Shown: piece after piece, positions 36,980 to 45,600 of the stretch
Layout: each line of letters begins with the position of its first letter
How positions within the stretch are numbered: the first letter of the stretch is position 1
Assembly: GCF_023715745.1 (NCBI RefSeq)
Contig: NZ_JAMBOV010000001.1
Span: 186,001 to 250,000 of the forward strand
Origin: Microbacterium oleivorans
GTDB taxonomy: Bacteria; Actinomycetota; Actinomycetes; Actinomycetales; Microbacteriaceae
Direction of reading: 5' to 3'
DNA: 64,000 nucleotides
Translations under genes and position numbers: made by a program
Notes under the pieces: model-generated
The model's input: the letters and a program-made list of their open reading frames with translations, nothing else
What the model was told of the DNA's origin: nothing
The model's database searches: none

Positions 36980-38110
36980 GTGCGGTTCCTGCTCGGCGGG
37001 TACTCCGCCGACATGGGCGGGTCGGCGACGGGCATCGGACTGCTGGATGCCGGCACCGCCGACTCGTCGCTGGCGAGCGGCCCGCTGGGATTCGGCGGCG
37101 ACGTCGCCGCGGCGGAATCGCCGTCGTGGATCGCGCGGCATCCGTCGCTCGACGTCGTCTACGCGACGCTCGAAGGCCGCGGAGCCGTCCGCGCGTACCT
37201 CCGGACCGGTGAACGGACCTTCGTCCCGCTCGGTCACGAGGTCGTCGTGGGCGACAGCCCCTGCCACGTACTCGCCCTCGAGGACGCGCTGATCGTCTCC
37301 TGCTACGGCGACGGCGCGGTCGTCCGCGTCGGGCTCGCACCGGACGGTCGTCCGGGAACCGCGCGAGCCTGGACCGGCGTCGCCGAGGGCGGCCCGACAT
37401 CCGATGTCTCCGCTGCCGCCCGCGCCCTTCGCGCGGCGGCCGGGGCGGAGTATGCGCACCTCATCCCGCACGCCGATGACGAGACGGATGCCGCGGGCCG
37501 GACGTCTCCTGCGCACCAGGCCGCCGGCCGCCCCTCCCACGCGCACCAGGCGGCGTCGCTGCCGGGAGGCGTCATCGCGACCACGGATCTCGGTCTCGAC
37601 CTCGTCCGGTTCTGGCGCGGCGGTCGCGAGGCGCAGCGTCTCGTCCTGCCGACGGGCACCGGACCGCGACACCTACGGGTTCACCCGAGCGGCCACCTGT
37701 ACGTCGTGACGGAGTACTCCGGTGAGGTGTTCGCGCTCGCTCCGGACGCCCAGGGGGAGTGGCGCCTCGTCGGCGGAGCGCAGCTGGGTGCCTTCCCGGG
37801 TGACATGGGGGCCGAGCTCGCGATGTCCTCCGACGGCGTGCACCTGTATGCGGGCCTCCGGGGCAGTGACACGATCGCGACCGTCAAGGTGCGCGGTGGC
37901 GGCGAGACGCTGCAGCCGGTCGCGCTCGCCGAATCCGGCACCTCGTGGCCGCGCCATCACGTCGTGGCGCGGGACACCCTGCTGGTCGCGGGGCAGCGGG
38001 CCGACGAGGTCGTCTCGCTGGCGATCGACGGACGCACCGGGGTCCCGGGGCGGGTCCGGCACCGGACAATAGCACCGTCGCCGACGGCGCTCCTACCCTT
38101 CTCCGCCTGA
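36980..38110 (+). CDS. Lactonase-fold beta-propeller protein (6-phosphogluconolactonase YbhE-like)
   Basis: A 376-residue seven-bladed beta-propeller of the YbhE/lactonase family: FLLGGYSADMGGSATGI at the N terminus, ESPSWIARHPSLDVVYATLE, TDLGLDLVRFWR, LPTGTGPRHLRVHPSGHLYVV, and AGLRGSDTIATVKV. Relatives hydrolyse 6-phosphogluconolactone or other lactones, but activity is not proven for this branch. The usual single HAHQ site is expanded here: SPAHQAAGRPSHAHQAASL contains two copies (about residues 175-193). The GTG start lies 3 nt after purA. Confidence 0.78.
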   Translation: MRFLLGGYSADMGGSATGIGLLDAGTADSSLASGPLGFGGDVAAAESPSWIARHPSLDVVYATLEGRGAVRAYLRTGERTFVPLGHEVVVGDSPCHVLALEDALIVSCYGDGAVVRVGLAPDGRPGTARAWTGVAEGGPTSDVSAAARALRAAAGAEYAHLIPHADDETDAAGRTSPAHQAAGRPSHAHQAASLPGGVIATTDLGLDLVRFWRGGREAQRLVLPTGTGPRHLRVHPSGHLYVVTEYSGEVFALAPDAQGEWRLVGGAQLGAFPGDMGAELAMSSDGVHLYAGLRGSDTIATVKVRGGGETLQPVALAESGTSWPRHHVVARDTLLVAGQRADEVVSLAIDGRTGVPGRVRHRTIAPSPTALLPFSA

Positions 38111-38148
38111 CCCGCGTCCCCGGTAACGTGTCGGGGCGGAGGGGGAAC

Positions 38149-38964
38149 ATGAGCGCGGGCGGTCAGACGGGCGCGAGCCGGACGGCGATCGCGCGGCTGG
38201 GTGGATTCACCGCCTTCGTCTGGATCGCGGGCCTGGTCGTGGCGGGAATCGTCGCGCTCGTCTACGCGGACGAAGGCGGATTCGACCCGGGCCCCGTCGG
38301 TGCCGACGCGGACTACGCGCTGGAGCCCTGGACGAGTCCGGACCCGATCGTCGCGGACGATCTCGGCGGGGGAGTCTACGAGGGGCCGGACGGGGCGGTC
38401 ATCCGCCTCTCCGGTCTCGATGTCGACACCCCCGTCGTCCTGACCCCCGAGGATGCGACGTACATCGGCAGCGTGCGGGTCACCGGTCCCGGCGGACGCA
38501 TCGTGACGGAGGGCGAGTACGGTGAGCCGCCACGATTCTTCTCCCTGGCCGACGATCGGGTCATCGTGCTGGTGGAGCAGCCGGACGTCGAGCTGTGGGT
38601 CGACGGCCTCAGCGACGAGACCTGGCGCGGGCGCGTGACGTTCGGCGGTCTCGGCTGGGTGAACGACGTCGCATCAGGCTTCGAGTCCGCGGTCTTCACC
38701 CACGCGGGCGAGGCGTCGACCGCGCGGCTCAGCGCACGCGGCGAGGGCAACGTCTCCATCCAGGTCGTCACGCCGCACGGCAGCGAGTACGCCTTCGACG
38801 GCGACGCGCCCCTCGACCAGTCGATCGCCTGGCCCGACGCGCCTCTCGTCGTCTTCTCCGTCGAGGCATGGGAGGACGCCGGCTGGCGTCTCGAGTTCCC
38901 GCCGTCCTCGCCGACGCCGACACCGACGTCCTCACCGACACCGACACCAGAGGCGACACCGTGA
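38149..38964 (+). CDS. Membrane-anchored extracytoplasmic protein, first gene of the Ycf46-like operon
   Basis: A 271-residue protein not assigned to a family. One N-terminal membrane helix (about 18-40, TAFVWIAGLVVAGIVALVYA) is followed by an acidic, beta-rich extracytoplasmic domain with several GDx/Dx(D/E)-type turns (about 45-255). It ends in a Ser/Thr/Pro tail (PSSPTPTPTSSPTPTPEATP) that looks like a flexible, possibly glycosylated linker. The GTG of the next gene overlaps its stop (GTGA). The next protein has the same layout, so the two may form a pair. The ATG at 38149 follows a GGAGGGGG site. Confidence 0.7.
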   Translation: MSAGGQTGASRTAIARLGGFTAFVWIAGLVVAGIVALVYADEGGFDPGPVGADADYALEPWTSPDPIVADDLGGGVYEGPDGAVIRLSGLDVDTPVVLTPEDATYIGSVRVTGPGGRIVTEGEYGEPPRFFSLADDRVIVLVEQPDVELWVDGLSDETWRGRVTFGGLGWVNDVASGFESAVFTHAGEASTARLSARGEGNVSIQVVTPHGSEYAFDGDAPLDQSIAWPDAPLVVFSVEAWEDAGWRLEFPPSSPTPTPTSSPTPTPEATP

Positions 38965-39719
38965 CCACGGCGGATGCCCGGATCCGTCGCTTCTCGACGG
39001 TCACCTGGCTGGCGGGATCGGCCGTCGCGGTCGTGCTCGCCTTCGTCCTGCTGCCGGTCGTCGGGATCAACCCGCGCACCGGCGATCTCGTGTTCACCGA
39101 CCCGAACCGGTACGAGAACGAGCCCTGGGACGACCCCGACGCCCAGGAGGCGCGGCTCCAGGGGGACGAGCTGATCGGCACCGCCGCGAGCGGCTTCCTC
39201 GACCTTCCGGCGGGCGACGACGTCTGGGTGGTCGGCCCGCTGACCGAGGGCGCGGACGACTACCTGAGCATCTACCAGCAGCCCGATGCCACAGTCGGTC
39301 TCGACGACGACCGACCCGACTATCTCGGACTCGTGAGCGGCAGTCGAAAGGTCACCGTCGTCTCCGCCGGGACGGACGGTCGCATGTGGTTCGCGCCCCG
39401 CCTGACCGACTGGCGGGCGACGGTCAGCCGTGAGACGCCGACACCCATCGAGGACGGCACCGCGACCGGAGAGGGCCCGGCGCTGCTGTCCTACGACGGC
39501 GACGCGCTGAGCGCGCGTTTCGTCTTCGACGGTGACGGCTTCTTCACGGTCGACGCCGCCTTCCCCGGCGAGGCGATCGACCTCGTCCGCGCCGTCGACG
39601 GTGTCGACATCCGGGAGTCCTGGCCGGCGGAGGGGCGCGTGATCTTCCGGGTCGACGCGGACGAGGGCGCCGGGCGATGGACGATCACGCTGGACGAACC
39701 GGCATCCGGAACATCATGA
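38961..39719 (+). CDS. Membrane-anchored extracytoplasmic protein, second gene of the Ycf46-like operon
   Basis: A 252-residue protein without a recognised domain. One N-terminal helix (about 13-35, TWLAGSAVAVVLAFVLLPVVG) precedes an Asp/Glu-rich beta-type domain. It shares short features with the upstream protein: a single helix, a (D/E)xEPWDDPD-like segment (EPWTSPD upstream), and a domain ending in a W-x-(I/L)-(T/E)-(L/F) strand (GRWTITLDEPAS here, GWRLEFPP upstream). The two are probably distant paralogues. Its stop overlaps the AAA+ ATPase start (ATGA), which ties a surface-exposed protein to a cytoplasmic ATPase by translational coupling. Confidence 0.7.
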   Translation: MTTADARIRRFSTVTWLAGSAVAVVLAFVLLPVVGINPRTGDLVFTDPNRYENEPWDDPDAQEARLQGDELIGTAASGFLDLPAGDDVWVVGPLTEGADDYLSIYQQPDATVGLDDDRPDYLGLVSGSRKVTVVSAGTDGRMWFAPRLTDWRATVSRETPTPIEDGTATGEGPALLSYDGDALSARFVFDGDGFFTVDAAFPGEAIDLVRAVDGVDIRESWPAEGRVIFRVDADEGAGRWTITLDEPASGTS

Positions 39720-41359
39720 TCACGACAGGAAAGGGAACGGACGTGACCTTCGACGCCACGCTGGACGCCGCCTTCAAGGCGCGCCTGCCGCTGCTGTACC
39801 TCGAGACCGGTGAGGAGGTGCGTGCCGTGGCCGCGATCACCGATGCCGCCCACGCGCAGCGCAACCGCCGCGCGGTATGGACCTGGACCTCGGCGCTCGG
39901 GCTCATCGGCCCGGACGGCAAGAGCATCTCGAACACGACGAACCCGGCGCGGGCGCTGCAGCACGCCGCCGGGGTCACCGACCCGAGCGTGTTCATCTTC
40001 TGCGACCTGCACGCCTACTTCGGCGGCGAGCACCGGCAGGGCGACCCCGCCATCGTCCGCACCGTCCGCGAGACCGCGCTCGAGTTCCGGCACGGCGATG
40101 TCTCGCGCACCCTCGTCATCACCGCTCCCGTGCGGGTGATCCCGCCCGAGCTCGACGAGTTGACGCACCTGTTCGACTTCCCCCTGCCGACCGCCGCGGA
40201 GATCCGCGACCTGCTCGACACGATGATCGACAACAACGCCGGCGAGATCAGGGTCGCCGCCGACGACGCGGCCCGCGAGGCGCTCGTGCAGGCGGCGCTC
40301 GGGCTGACAATGGCCGAGGCCGAGAACGCTTTCGCGCGCGCGATGGTCAACGACGGACGGCTCACGGCCGACGACATCGGCATCGTGCTCGACGAGAAGC
40401 GTCAGGTGGTGCGCAAATCCGGCGTGCTCGAATTCGTCACCGCCGACATCGACCTCGACGACGTCGGCGGGCTCAACAATCTCAAGCGGTGGCTCGAGCG
40501 CCGGAACGGCTCGTGGTTGCCGAGCGCCCACGAGTACGGCCTGCCGGCTCCCAAGGGGGTGCTCATCACGGGTGTGCCCGGCTGCGGCAAGTCGCTCACC
40601 GCCAAGGCGACGGCGGCGTCGTGGGGGCTGCCGCTGCTGCGCCTCGACATCGGGCGCATCTTCTCCGGGCTGGTCGGGTCGAGCGAGCAGAACCTGCGCA
40701 CCGCGATCGCGACCGCCGAGGCGGTGGCGCCCTGCATCCTGTGGGTCGACGAGATCGAGAAGGGCTTCTCGAACACGACCGGCCAGGGCGACTCGGGCAC
40801 GACGGCGCGCGTGTTCGGAACGTTCCTCACGTGGATGCAGGAGAAGCGCCATCCCGTCTTCGTCGTCGCGACGGCGAACAACATCGACGCCCTGCCGCCC
40901 GAGTTCATGCGCAAGGGTCGCTTCGACGAGATCTTCTTCGTCGACCTGCCCACGGCCGTCGAGCGTGAGGCGATCTGGTCGCTGCAGCTCGCGGCGCACG
41001 CGACGCCTGCGAACGGGCTCACCGCGGTCGCCCAGGACCGCGGTGCGGTCTCGTCGCTGGTCGCCGCGAGCGAGAACCACTCCGGTGCCGAGATCGAGCA
41101 GGCCGTCGTGGCCGCGCTCTATGAGGGGTTCGGTGGCCGAGAGACCATCACCGCCGACATCGTCACGCGAGTGGTCGCGTCGATGATCCCGCTCGCGGTC
41201 ACGCAGGCCGAGGAGGTCCAGCGCATCCGTGCGTGGGCTGCCCAGCGCGCCGTGCGCGCGACCGGGGCAGAAGACCTCGACGCGCACGACACCCCCGCGA
41301 GCGACGAGGCTGACGGCATCCTGTCATCGCGTCGCGGTGGTCGGACTGTGGATTACTGA
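39716..41359 (+). CDS. Ycf46-like AAA+ ATPase
   Basis: A 547-residue AAA+ protein of the Ycf46 family (COG0464-related). The N-terminal half (about 1-250) is the Ycf46-specific domain: [55 protein letters not shown] and [20 protein letters not shown]. The C-terminal AAA+ module has Walker A GVPGCGKS (about 285-292), Walker [12 protein letters not shown] (about 340), an Asn sensor 1 (VATANNID) and the [11 protein letters not shown] arginine-finger region (about 397). ATP hydrolysis is expected; the substrate is unknown in any organism. The ATG at 39716 overlaps the upstream stop; a GTG at 39743 with AAGGGA upstream is an alternative start. Confidence 0.92.
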   Translation: MITTGKGTDVTFDATLDAAFKARLPLLYLETGEEVRAVAAITDAAHAQRNRRAVWTWTSALGLIGPDGKSISNTTNPARALQHAAGVTDPSVFIFCDLHAYFGGEHRQGDPAIVRTVRETALEFRHGDVSRTLVITAPVRVIPPELDELTHLFDFPLPTAAEIRDLLDTMIDNNAGEIRVAADDAAREALVQAALGLTMAEAENAFARAMVNDGRLTADDIGIVLDEKRQVVRKSGVLEFVTADIDLDDVGGLNNLKRWLERRNGSWLPSAHEYGLPAPKGVLITGVPGCGKSLTAKATAASWGLPLLRLDIGRIFSGLVGSSEQNLRTAIATAEAVAPCILWVDEIEKGFSNTTGQGDSGTTARVFGTFLTWMQEKRHPVFVVATANNIDALPPEFMRKGRFDEIFFVDLPTAVEREAIWSLQLAAHATPANGLTAVAQDRGAVSSLVAASENHSGAEIEQAVVAALYEGFGGRETITADIVTRVVASMIPLAVTQAEEVQRIRAWAAQRAVRATGAEDLDAHDTPASDEADGILSSRRGGRTVDY

Positions 41360-41370
41360 GGGGAGTCGGC

Positions 41371-41577
41371 ATGAAGAAGCTCGTGGTGCAGCTGAAGGCG
41401 GACGGGTCCGTCGCCGCAGAGACGTTCGGCATGACCGGCCCGGAGTGCCTCGACTACATCGAGCAGCTCGAGGCGCTGCTCGACGCCGAGACGGCCTCGT
41501 CGCAGTTCACGGCGGACTACACCCGGGTCGCCGCGACAGCCGAGGACGAGCTGCGGCAGCAGGACCGGGGACGATGA
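41371..41577 (+). CDS. DUF2997-family small protein
   Basis: A 68-residue protein matching DUF2997: KKLVVQLKADGSVAAETFGM, then GPECLDYIEQLEALL and a polar tail TADYTRVAATAEDEL. The family has no known function and typically accompanies Ycf46-like ATPases and DUF1257 proteins. It has a beta-hairpin/helix layout and one conserved cysteine (Cys31), whose role is unknown. The gene starts 11 nt after the AAA+ gene and its stop overlaps the radical-SAM start (ATGA). Confidence 0.8.
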   Translation: MKKLVVQLKADGSVAAETFGMTGPECLDYIEQLEALLDAETASSQFTADYTRVAATAEDELRQQDRGR

Positions 41578-42311
41578 TCGTCGCGGAATCTCGCGGCGTG
41601 GGCGGGGAGCGGAGCCTCCTCGGCACGGCGCCGCCCCCGACGGGTGCAGAGCTCCTGCGGTGGTCGCGGTTCGTTTCCGCGACCGCGGCAGAGGGCCCGG
41701 GCGTTCGCGCCGCGGTCTGGGTGCAGGGCTGCGCCGTGCACTGCCCGGGGTGCTTCAACCCGCACCTCTGGGCGACCCGCGGCGCGCACCTGGACGACCC
41801 GGCCGCGCTCGCTGCGGAGTGGGTCGATGCCGCCGTGTCCGCCGGCGCGGAGGGGATCACCCTCCTCGGCGGCGAGCCCTTCGATCAGGCCGCTGCGCTC
41901 GCCGTCGTGGCCGAGGCCTTCCGCGTCGCCGGCCTCGGCGTGATGGCGTTCTCGGGCTACACCCTCGAGCGGCTGCGGGAGTGGGGTCGGGATCGCCCTG
42001 ATCTCGCTCGACTGCTCGCCGCAACCGATCTGCTCTGCGACGGTCCGTATCTCGCAGACTCGCCCGACACGCGCCGGCCGTGGATCGGGTCGCGCAACCA
42101 GTCGATCCGCGCCCTCACTCCGCGGTACGCGGTCGAGGTCGAGCGGATCGCCCGCGACGGCGGTGGGGACGCCCTCGAGGTGCGCATCGGCGCCGACGGC
42201 TCCGTCGCGGTGAACGGCTGGGCGACGGATGCGGCGCTCGCCGCGCTGCTGGACGATCTGGGCGTGCGCGGAGACCGCGCCGCATCCCTCAGGAAGGAAC
42301 CCTCCCGATGA
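41574..42311 (+). CDS. Radical-SAM/4Fe-4S activating-enzyme-like protein
   Basis: A 245-residue radical-SAM protein of the NrdG/PflA-like (single-cluster) type. The CX3CX2C motif that binds the 4Fe-4S cluster is Cys53, Cys57 and Cys60 in GCAVHCPGC, followed by the GGEPFDQ SAM-binding motif and SGYTLERLREW, as in anaerobic ribonucleotide-reductase activases. No glycyl-radical partner (NrdD or PflB) is present in the window. The operon suggests it acts with the AAA+/DUF2997/DUF1257 proteins, possibly on one of them. Start ATG overlaps the DUF2997 stop. Confidence 0.85.
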   Translation: MIVAESRGVGGERSLLGTAPPPTGAELLRWSRFVSATAAEGPGVRAAVWVQGCAVHCPGCFNPHLWATRGAHLDDPAALAAEWVDAAVSAGAEGITLLGGEPFDQAAALAVVAEAFRVAGLGVMAFSGYTLERLREWGRDRPDLARLLAATDLLCDGPYLADSPDTRRPWIGSRNQSIRALTPRYAVEVERIARDGGGDALEVRIGADGSVAVNGWATDAALAALLDDLGVRGDRAASLRKEPSR

Positions 42312-42814
42312 GCATCTCGCTGATCCTCGTCCCCGCGGCGCTCGCCGCAGCGGCCGCCCTCGGCGGCACCGGTGTGATCGGTGCGGTCGCGCAGAACAAG
42401 GACGCGACGACCGAGCCGGGGGCGCGGCCCGAAGCCGTCCCGATCGCGGTGCAGACGCGGATGAAGGACGCGAACCTCCTCGCCGCGGCCCTCGGCGACC
42501 TGGGCGCGACCGACGCATCGCTCGTGGACGGCGAGCTGAGTGCGACCGTCGACGGGTTCGAGCTCGTGATGTCGCGCACCGAGGACGACGTGTGGGGCGC
42601 CCACCTGTCGCGCCTCGACGGGCATGAGGTGTCCGAGGCCGAGGCGGCCGACCTCATGACCCGATTGGATGCCGCCTACGCACGGCACGTGCAGCAGGCC
42701 GTCGCCGAGCGCATCCGCGCCCGCGCCGACCAGGCCGGGTTCGAGTTGGTCTCCGAGACCCGCGACGAGGATGACACGGTCACGATGGTGCTGAACGTCC
42801 GGGACCAGGCGTGA
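42308..42814 (+). CDS. Membrane-anchored DUF1257/Ycf35-like protein
   Basis: A 168-residue protein. An N-terminal hydrophobic helix (about 2-28) is joined to a domain that resembles DUF1257 (Ycf35): an N-terminal stretch IAVQTRMKDANLLAAALGDLG corresponds to its KTxxKDLxxLxxALxxLG start, and RADQAGFELVSETRDEDDTV matches the QGF-xx-V-E-x-x-x-E-D-G-x C terminus. Known DUF1257 proteins are soluble; the helix here is unusual. The match is by eye and moderate. It overlaps both neighbours by 4 bp. Confidence 0.6.
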   Translation: MSISLILVPAALAAAAALGGTGVIGAVAQNKDATTEPGARPEAVPIAVQTRMKDANLLAAALGDLGATDASLVDGELSATVDGFELVMSRTEDDVWGAHLSRLDGHEVSEAEAADLMTRLDAAYARHVQQAVAERIRARADQAGFELVSETRDEDDTVTMVLNVRDQA

Positions 42815-43551
42815 GCACATCGCCGCGCGACGCGGTGCCGACCTGGGGGTGGATGCTCGGCGTCAGCTCGTGGCTCGTGCCGGTGTTCTTCGGACCCGGG
42901 TTCGCATGGATCGGCTTCCTCATCGTCGGCGCGGTGTCGCGTCGGCGCGCGGCATTCATCGCCGGTATCGCGAGCGGCGTGCTCGGGTTCACGGTTGCGA
43001 TCGAGCTGTGGGGCGGTTTCAGTGCCGTCGTGGGCGCGATCGTCCACCTCGCCGGGATCGTGGTCGCCCTCGCGCTCAACCCGGCCTGGCTGCGGACCCT
43101 GTGGGAGCGACGCGTCGCTCGGGCGAGCAAGGCGCGCCCCGCCGCGTGGCGCCGAGCGGAGGAACCCGTCGCGGCATCCGCTCGTCCGTCCCGCCGCAGC
43201 CGTCGAGGCTCGAAGCGAGCGTCGAAGCCCGCGCCGCAGCCGCAGCAGAACCGGCTCGCGGAGGCCGTCGGTGCGACGTCGGCCGATCTGCTGCAGACGA
43301 GCGAGCCGTCCGAGCCCGTCGACGTGCAGACGGCGTCGGCGGACGAGATGGCGGAGCTGCCCGGGATGAACCGGACCAAGGCCCGCCGTGCTGTGCGGGC
43401 GCGCACCACGCAGGGCGGGTTCGTCTCGGTCGAGCAGTTCGGCGAGGCGGCAGGGCTGCAGCCGCACGAGATCGTCCGACTGCGGACGGCGGCGACCTGC
43501 TCGCCGCGGCCGCGCGGGGAACGCCGCTTCGGGCGCCGCGTCGACATCTGA
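42811..43551 (+). CDS. Membrane protein with C-terminal helix-hairpin-helix (ComEA-like) domain
   Basis: A 246-residue protein. Residues about 10-90 contain three membrane helices (WMLGVSSWLVPVFFGPGF, FIVGA-like, and VVGAIVHLAGIVVALAL). A basic, Arg/Ser/Lys-rich linker (about 95-155) leads to a ComEA-type HhH motif (about 172-235: VDVQTASADEMAELPGMNRTKARRAVRAR), which binds DNA non-specifically in other proteins. It ends the coupled operon; the GTG start overlaps the DUF1257-like stop. A membrane-bound DNA or protein-binding role is inferred from the domain only. Confidence 0.72.
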   Translation: MSTSPRDAVPTWGWMLGVSSWLVPVFFGPGFAWIGFLIVGAVSRRRAAFIAGIASGVLGFTVAIELWGGFSAVVGAIVHLAGIVVALALNPAWLRTLWERRVARASKARPAAWRRAEEPVAASARPSRRSRRGSKRASKPAPQPQQNRLAEAVGATSADLLQTSEPSEPVDVQTASADEMAELPGMNRTKARRAVRARTTQGGFVSVEQFGEAAGLQPHEIVRLRTAATCSPRPRGERRFGRRVDI

Positions 43552-43561
43552 CACCTTCGCG

Positions 43562-43573
43562 GTAAACGTTGCA
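43562..43573 (+). promoter_or_regulatory. Possible LacI-type operator upstream of fucosidase
   Basis: GTAAACGTTGCA contains the AACGTT core common in actinobacterial LacI operators (T-G-x-AAACGTT-x-GCA type). It lies 31 bp before the fucosidase start. No LacI gene is adjacent. Confidence 0.4.
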
Positions 43574-43604
43574 TTCCGCGGAGCGAGGGCGGAAGGATCG
43601 AGGA

Positions 43605-45146
43605 ATGGCCGCATCCCCCCTCGAGCCGCTCGACCCGGCATCCCTCCCTCCGCGCGTCGATGTGAGCGACAACGCCGCCGCCCTCGCCGCCGTCCAGGCG
43701 GTCGTCGACGCGGGCCCGTACTCGGCGACGTGGGAGTCGCTCGGCGCGTACGAACCGCCGCGCTGGTACCGCGACGCGAAGTTCGGGATCTTCGTGCACT
43801 GGGGCATCCCGTCTGTGCCCGCCCAGGGCGAGTGGTACTCGCGCACGATGTACCTCGAAGCCGACGGCGCCTTCGCGCACCACCGCGAGACCTACGGCCC
43901 GCACGACGAGTTCGGGTACAAGGACTTCATCCCGTCGTTCACGATGGAGCGCTACGACCCCGCCGAGTGGGCGGAGCTGTTCCGCCGCGCGGGCGCCCAG
44001 TTCGTCGTGCCCGTGGCGGAGCACCATGACGGCTTCACGATGTACGACACGGCGCGTTCGCGGTGGAGTGCGACGCAGATGGGCCCCCGCCGCGATGTGT
44101 TCGGCGACCTGATGACGGCCGTCGACGACACGTGGATGGTGCGCGGGGCGTCCTCGCACCGGGCGGAGCACTGGTTCTTCATGAACGGCGGGATGCGGTT
44201 CGACTCCGACGTCCGGGACGCGCGGTTCTCCGACTTCTACGGTCCCGCGCAGCGCGAGGAGACCGCCCCGAACGAGCTGTTCCTGGAGGACTGGCTGCTG
44301 CGGACGGTCGAGATCATCGACCGGTATCGGCCGCAGGTGCTGTGGTTCGACTGGTGGCTCGAGCAGCCCGCGTTCGAGCCGTACATCCGGCAGCTCGCGG
44401 CGTACTACTACAACCGCGGCCACGAGTGGGGCCGTGGCGTCGTCATCAACTACAAGTGGACCGCGTTCGCCGAGGGCAGCGCCGTCTACGACATCGAACG
44501 CGGCGCGATGAGCGGCATCCGTCCCGACGTCTGGCAGAACGACACCTCCGTCGGCAAGACGTCGTGGGGCTGGATCGAGGACCACGACTACAAGACCCTC
44601 GACGACCTCGTCGGGGAGCTCGTGGACGTCGTGGCGAAGAACGGCAACCTGCTGCTGAACATCGGGCCGAAGGCCGACGGGACGATCGCCGAACCCGAGC
44701 GGGCGCTGCTCGAGGGCATCGGCGACTGGCTGACGGTCAACGGTGAGGCGATCTTCGGCTCGCGTCCGTGGCTCATTCCCGGCGAGGGGCCGACCGAGGT
44801 GGTCGCGGGGTCGATGATCGACGACGGCTTCGCGCCGTTCACGTCGGCGGACGTGCGCTTCACGACGCGCACCGACGTCACGGGCGACTACGTCTACGCG
44901 GTCGTGCTGCGGTGGCCGGAGGACGGCGTGGCGACGATTCGCTCGTGGGGTCGCGGGAGCGGGTTGCTGGGTCACCGGATCGCCGAGCTGACCGTGCTCG
45001 GCGCCGGTGCCGTCGAGTGGTCGCAGGACGTCGATGCGCTCCGGGTCACGCTGCCCGAGACCGCGCCGTCCGAGGTCGGGGTGATCGTGAAGGTGTGGCT
45101 CGCGCCCGAGCCCGTGCCGGCGCGCAAGGACTTCCTGCACGGCTGA
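43605..45146 (+). CDS. Alpha-L-fucosidase, glycoside hydrolase family 29
   Basis: A 513-residue GH29 enzyme, presumably cytoplasmic because no signal peptide is visible. It has RDAKFGIFVHWGIPSVP, VPVAEHHDGFTMYDT, SSHRAEHWFF and the nucleophile Asp249 in VLWFDWW, followed by NKNGNLLLNIGP-type sequence (AKNGNLLLNIGPKADGT). It removes terminal alpha-L-fucose from oligosaccharides. The ATG at 43605 is chosen; a longer reading adds residues without similarity. A LacI-type site lies upstream. Confidence 0.9.
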   Translation: MAASPLEPLDPASLPPRVDVSDNAAALAAVQAVVDAGPYSATWESLGAYEPPRWYRDAKFGIFVHWGIPSVPAQGEWYSRTMYLEADGAFAHHRETYGPHDEFGYKDFIPSFTMERYDPAEWAELFRRAGAQFVVPVAEHHDGFTMYDTARSRWSATQMGPRRDVFGDLMTAVDDTWMVRGASSHRAEHWFFMNGGMRFDSDVRDARFSDFYGPAQREETAPNELFLEDWLLRTVEIIDRYRPQVLWFDWWLEQPAFEPYIRQLAAYYYNRGHEWGRGVVINYKWTAFAEGSAVYDIERGAMSGIRPDVWQNDTSVGKTSWGWIEDHDYKTLDDLVGELVDVVAKNGNLLLNIGPKADGTIAEPERALLEGIGDWLTVNGEAIFGSRPWLIPGEGPTEVVAGSMIDDGFAPFTSADVRFTTRTDVTGDYVYAVVLRWPEDGVATIRSWGRGSGLLGHRIAELTVLGAGAVEWSQDVDALRVTLPETAPSEVGVIVKVWLAPEPVPARKDFLHG

Positions 45147-45187
45147 GCGGCTGCGCCCGCCGCGATACGCTCGACGCCGGAGGAATC

Positions 45188-45478
45188 ATGACCGACCCGA
45201 ACGCCCAGCTGCAGATCCTGCGATCCAGCATCGACAACATCGATGCGGCCCTCGTCTTCATGCTCGCCGAGCGATTCCGCTGCACGAAGCAGGTCGGCGT
45301 CCTCAAGGCGGAGCACGGGATGCCTGCATCCGACCCGTCCCGCGAGGAGCAGCAGACCGCGCGCCTGCGTCGTCTCGCTCTCGAGGCGGACCTCGACCCC
45401 GAGTTCGCCGAGAAATGGTTCAACTTCGTCGTGGCCGAGGTCATCCGTCACCACACCGAGGCCGCCGAGGAGCGCTGA
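45188..45478 (+). CDS. Chorismate mutase (AroQ type)
   Basis: A 96-residue all-helical chorismate mutase: LQILRSSIDNIDAALVFMLAER in helix 1 (with the conserved Arg and Asp), FRCTKQVGVLKAEHGMPASDP with the catalytic Lys/Arg loop, and the C-terminal FAEKWFNFVVAEVIRHH helix. It converts chorismate to prephenate, the first step towards phenylalanine and tyrosine. Length and start fit the stand-alone AroQ class. A GGAGGA ribosome-binding site precedes the ATG at 45188, with a TACGCT -10 about 20 nt upstream. Confidence 0.9.
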   Translation: MTDPNAQLQILRSSIDNIDAALVFMLAERFRCTKQVGVLKAEHGMPASDPSREEQQTARLRRLALEADLDPEFAEKWFNFVVAEVIRHHTEAAEER

Positions 45479-45504
45479 GCCCGGTCTGTGCTCCGCAGGC
45501 ATTC

Positions 45505-45586
45505 GCGGATGCGATGGATGTGCGGCGACACGCCGACGGTGCAGCGGATGCCGCGGCGAGGCGCGCGGCATCCGTTGCATCCCGTG
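45505..45586. repeat. Dispersed palindromic repeat, copy 1
   Basis: About 80 bp with an outer inverted repeat (GGATGCgatGG / TTGCATCC), the phrase GCGGCGACACGCCGAC, and an inner hairpin (GCGGATGCCGCGGCG / CGCGCGGCATCCG). It is strongly similar to the copies at 47495 and 51615. It lies between the 3' ends of the convergent chorismate mutase and NTF2-like genes and probably acts as a two-way terminator. Confidence 0.8.
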
Positions 45587-45600
45587 ACGCATCGGCGTCG

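Noticed and set aside
42780..45140. 786-codon minus-strand frame opposite the HhH and fucosidase genes
   Set aside because: It crosses two recognised plus-strand genes and shows antisense-type composition.
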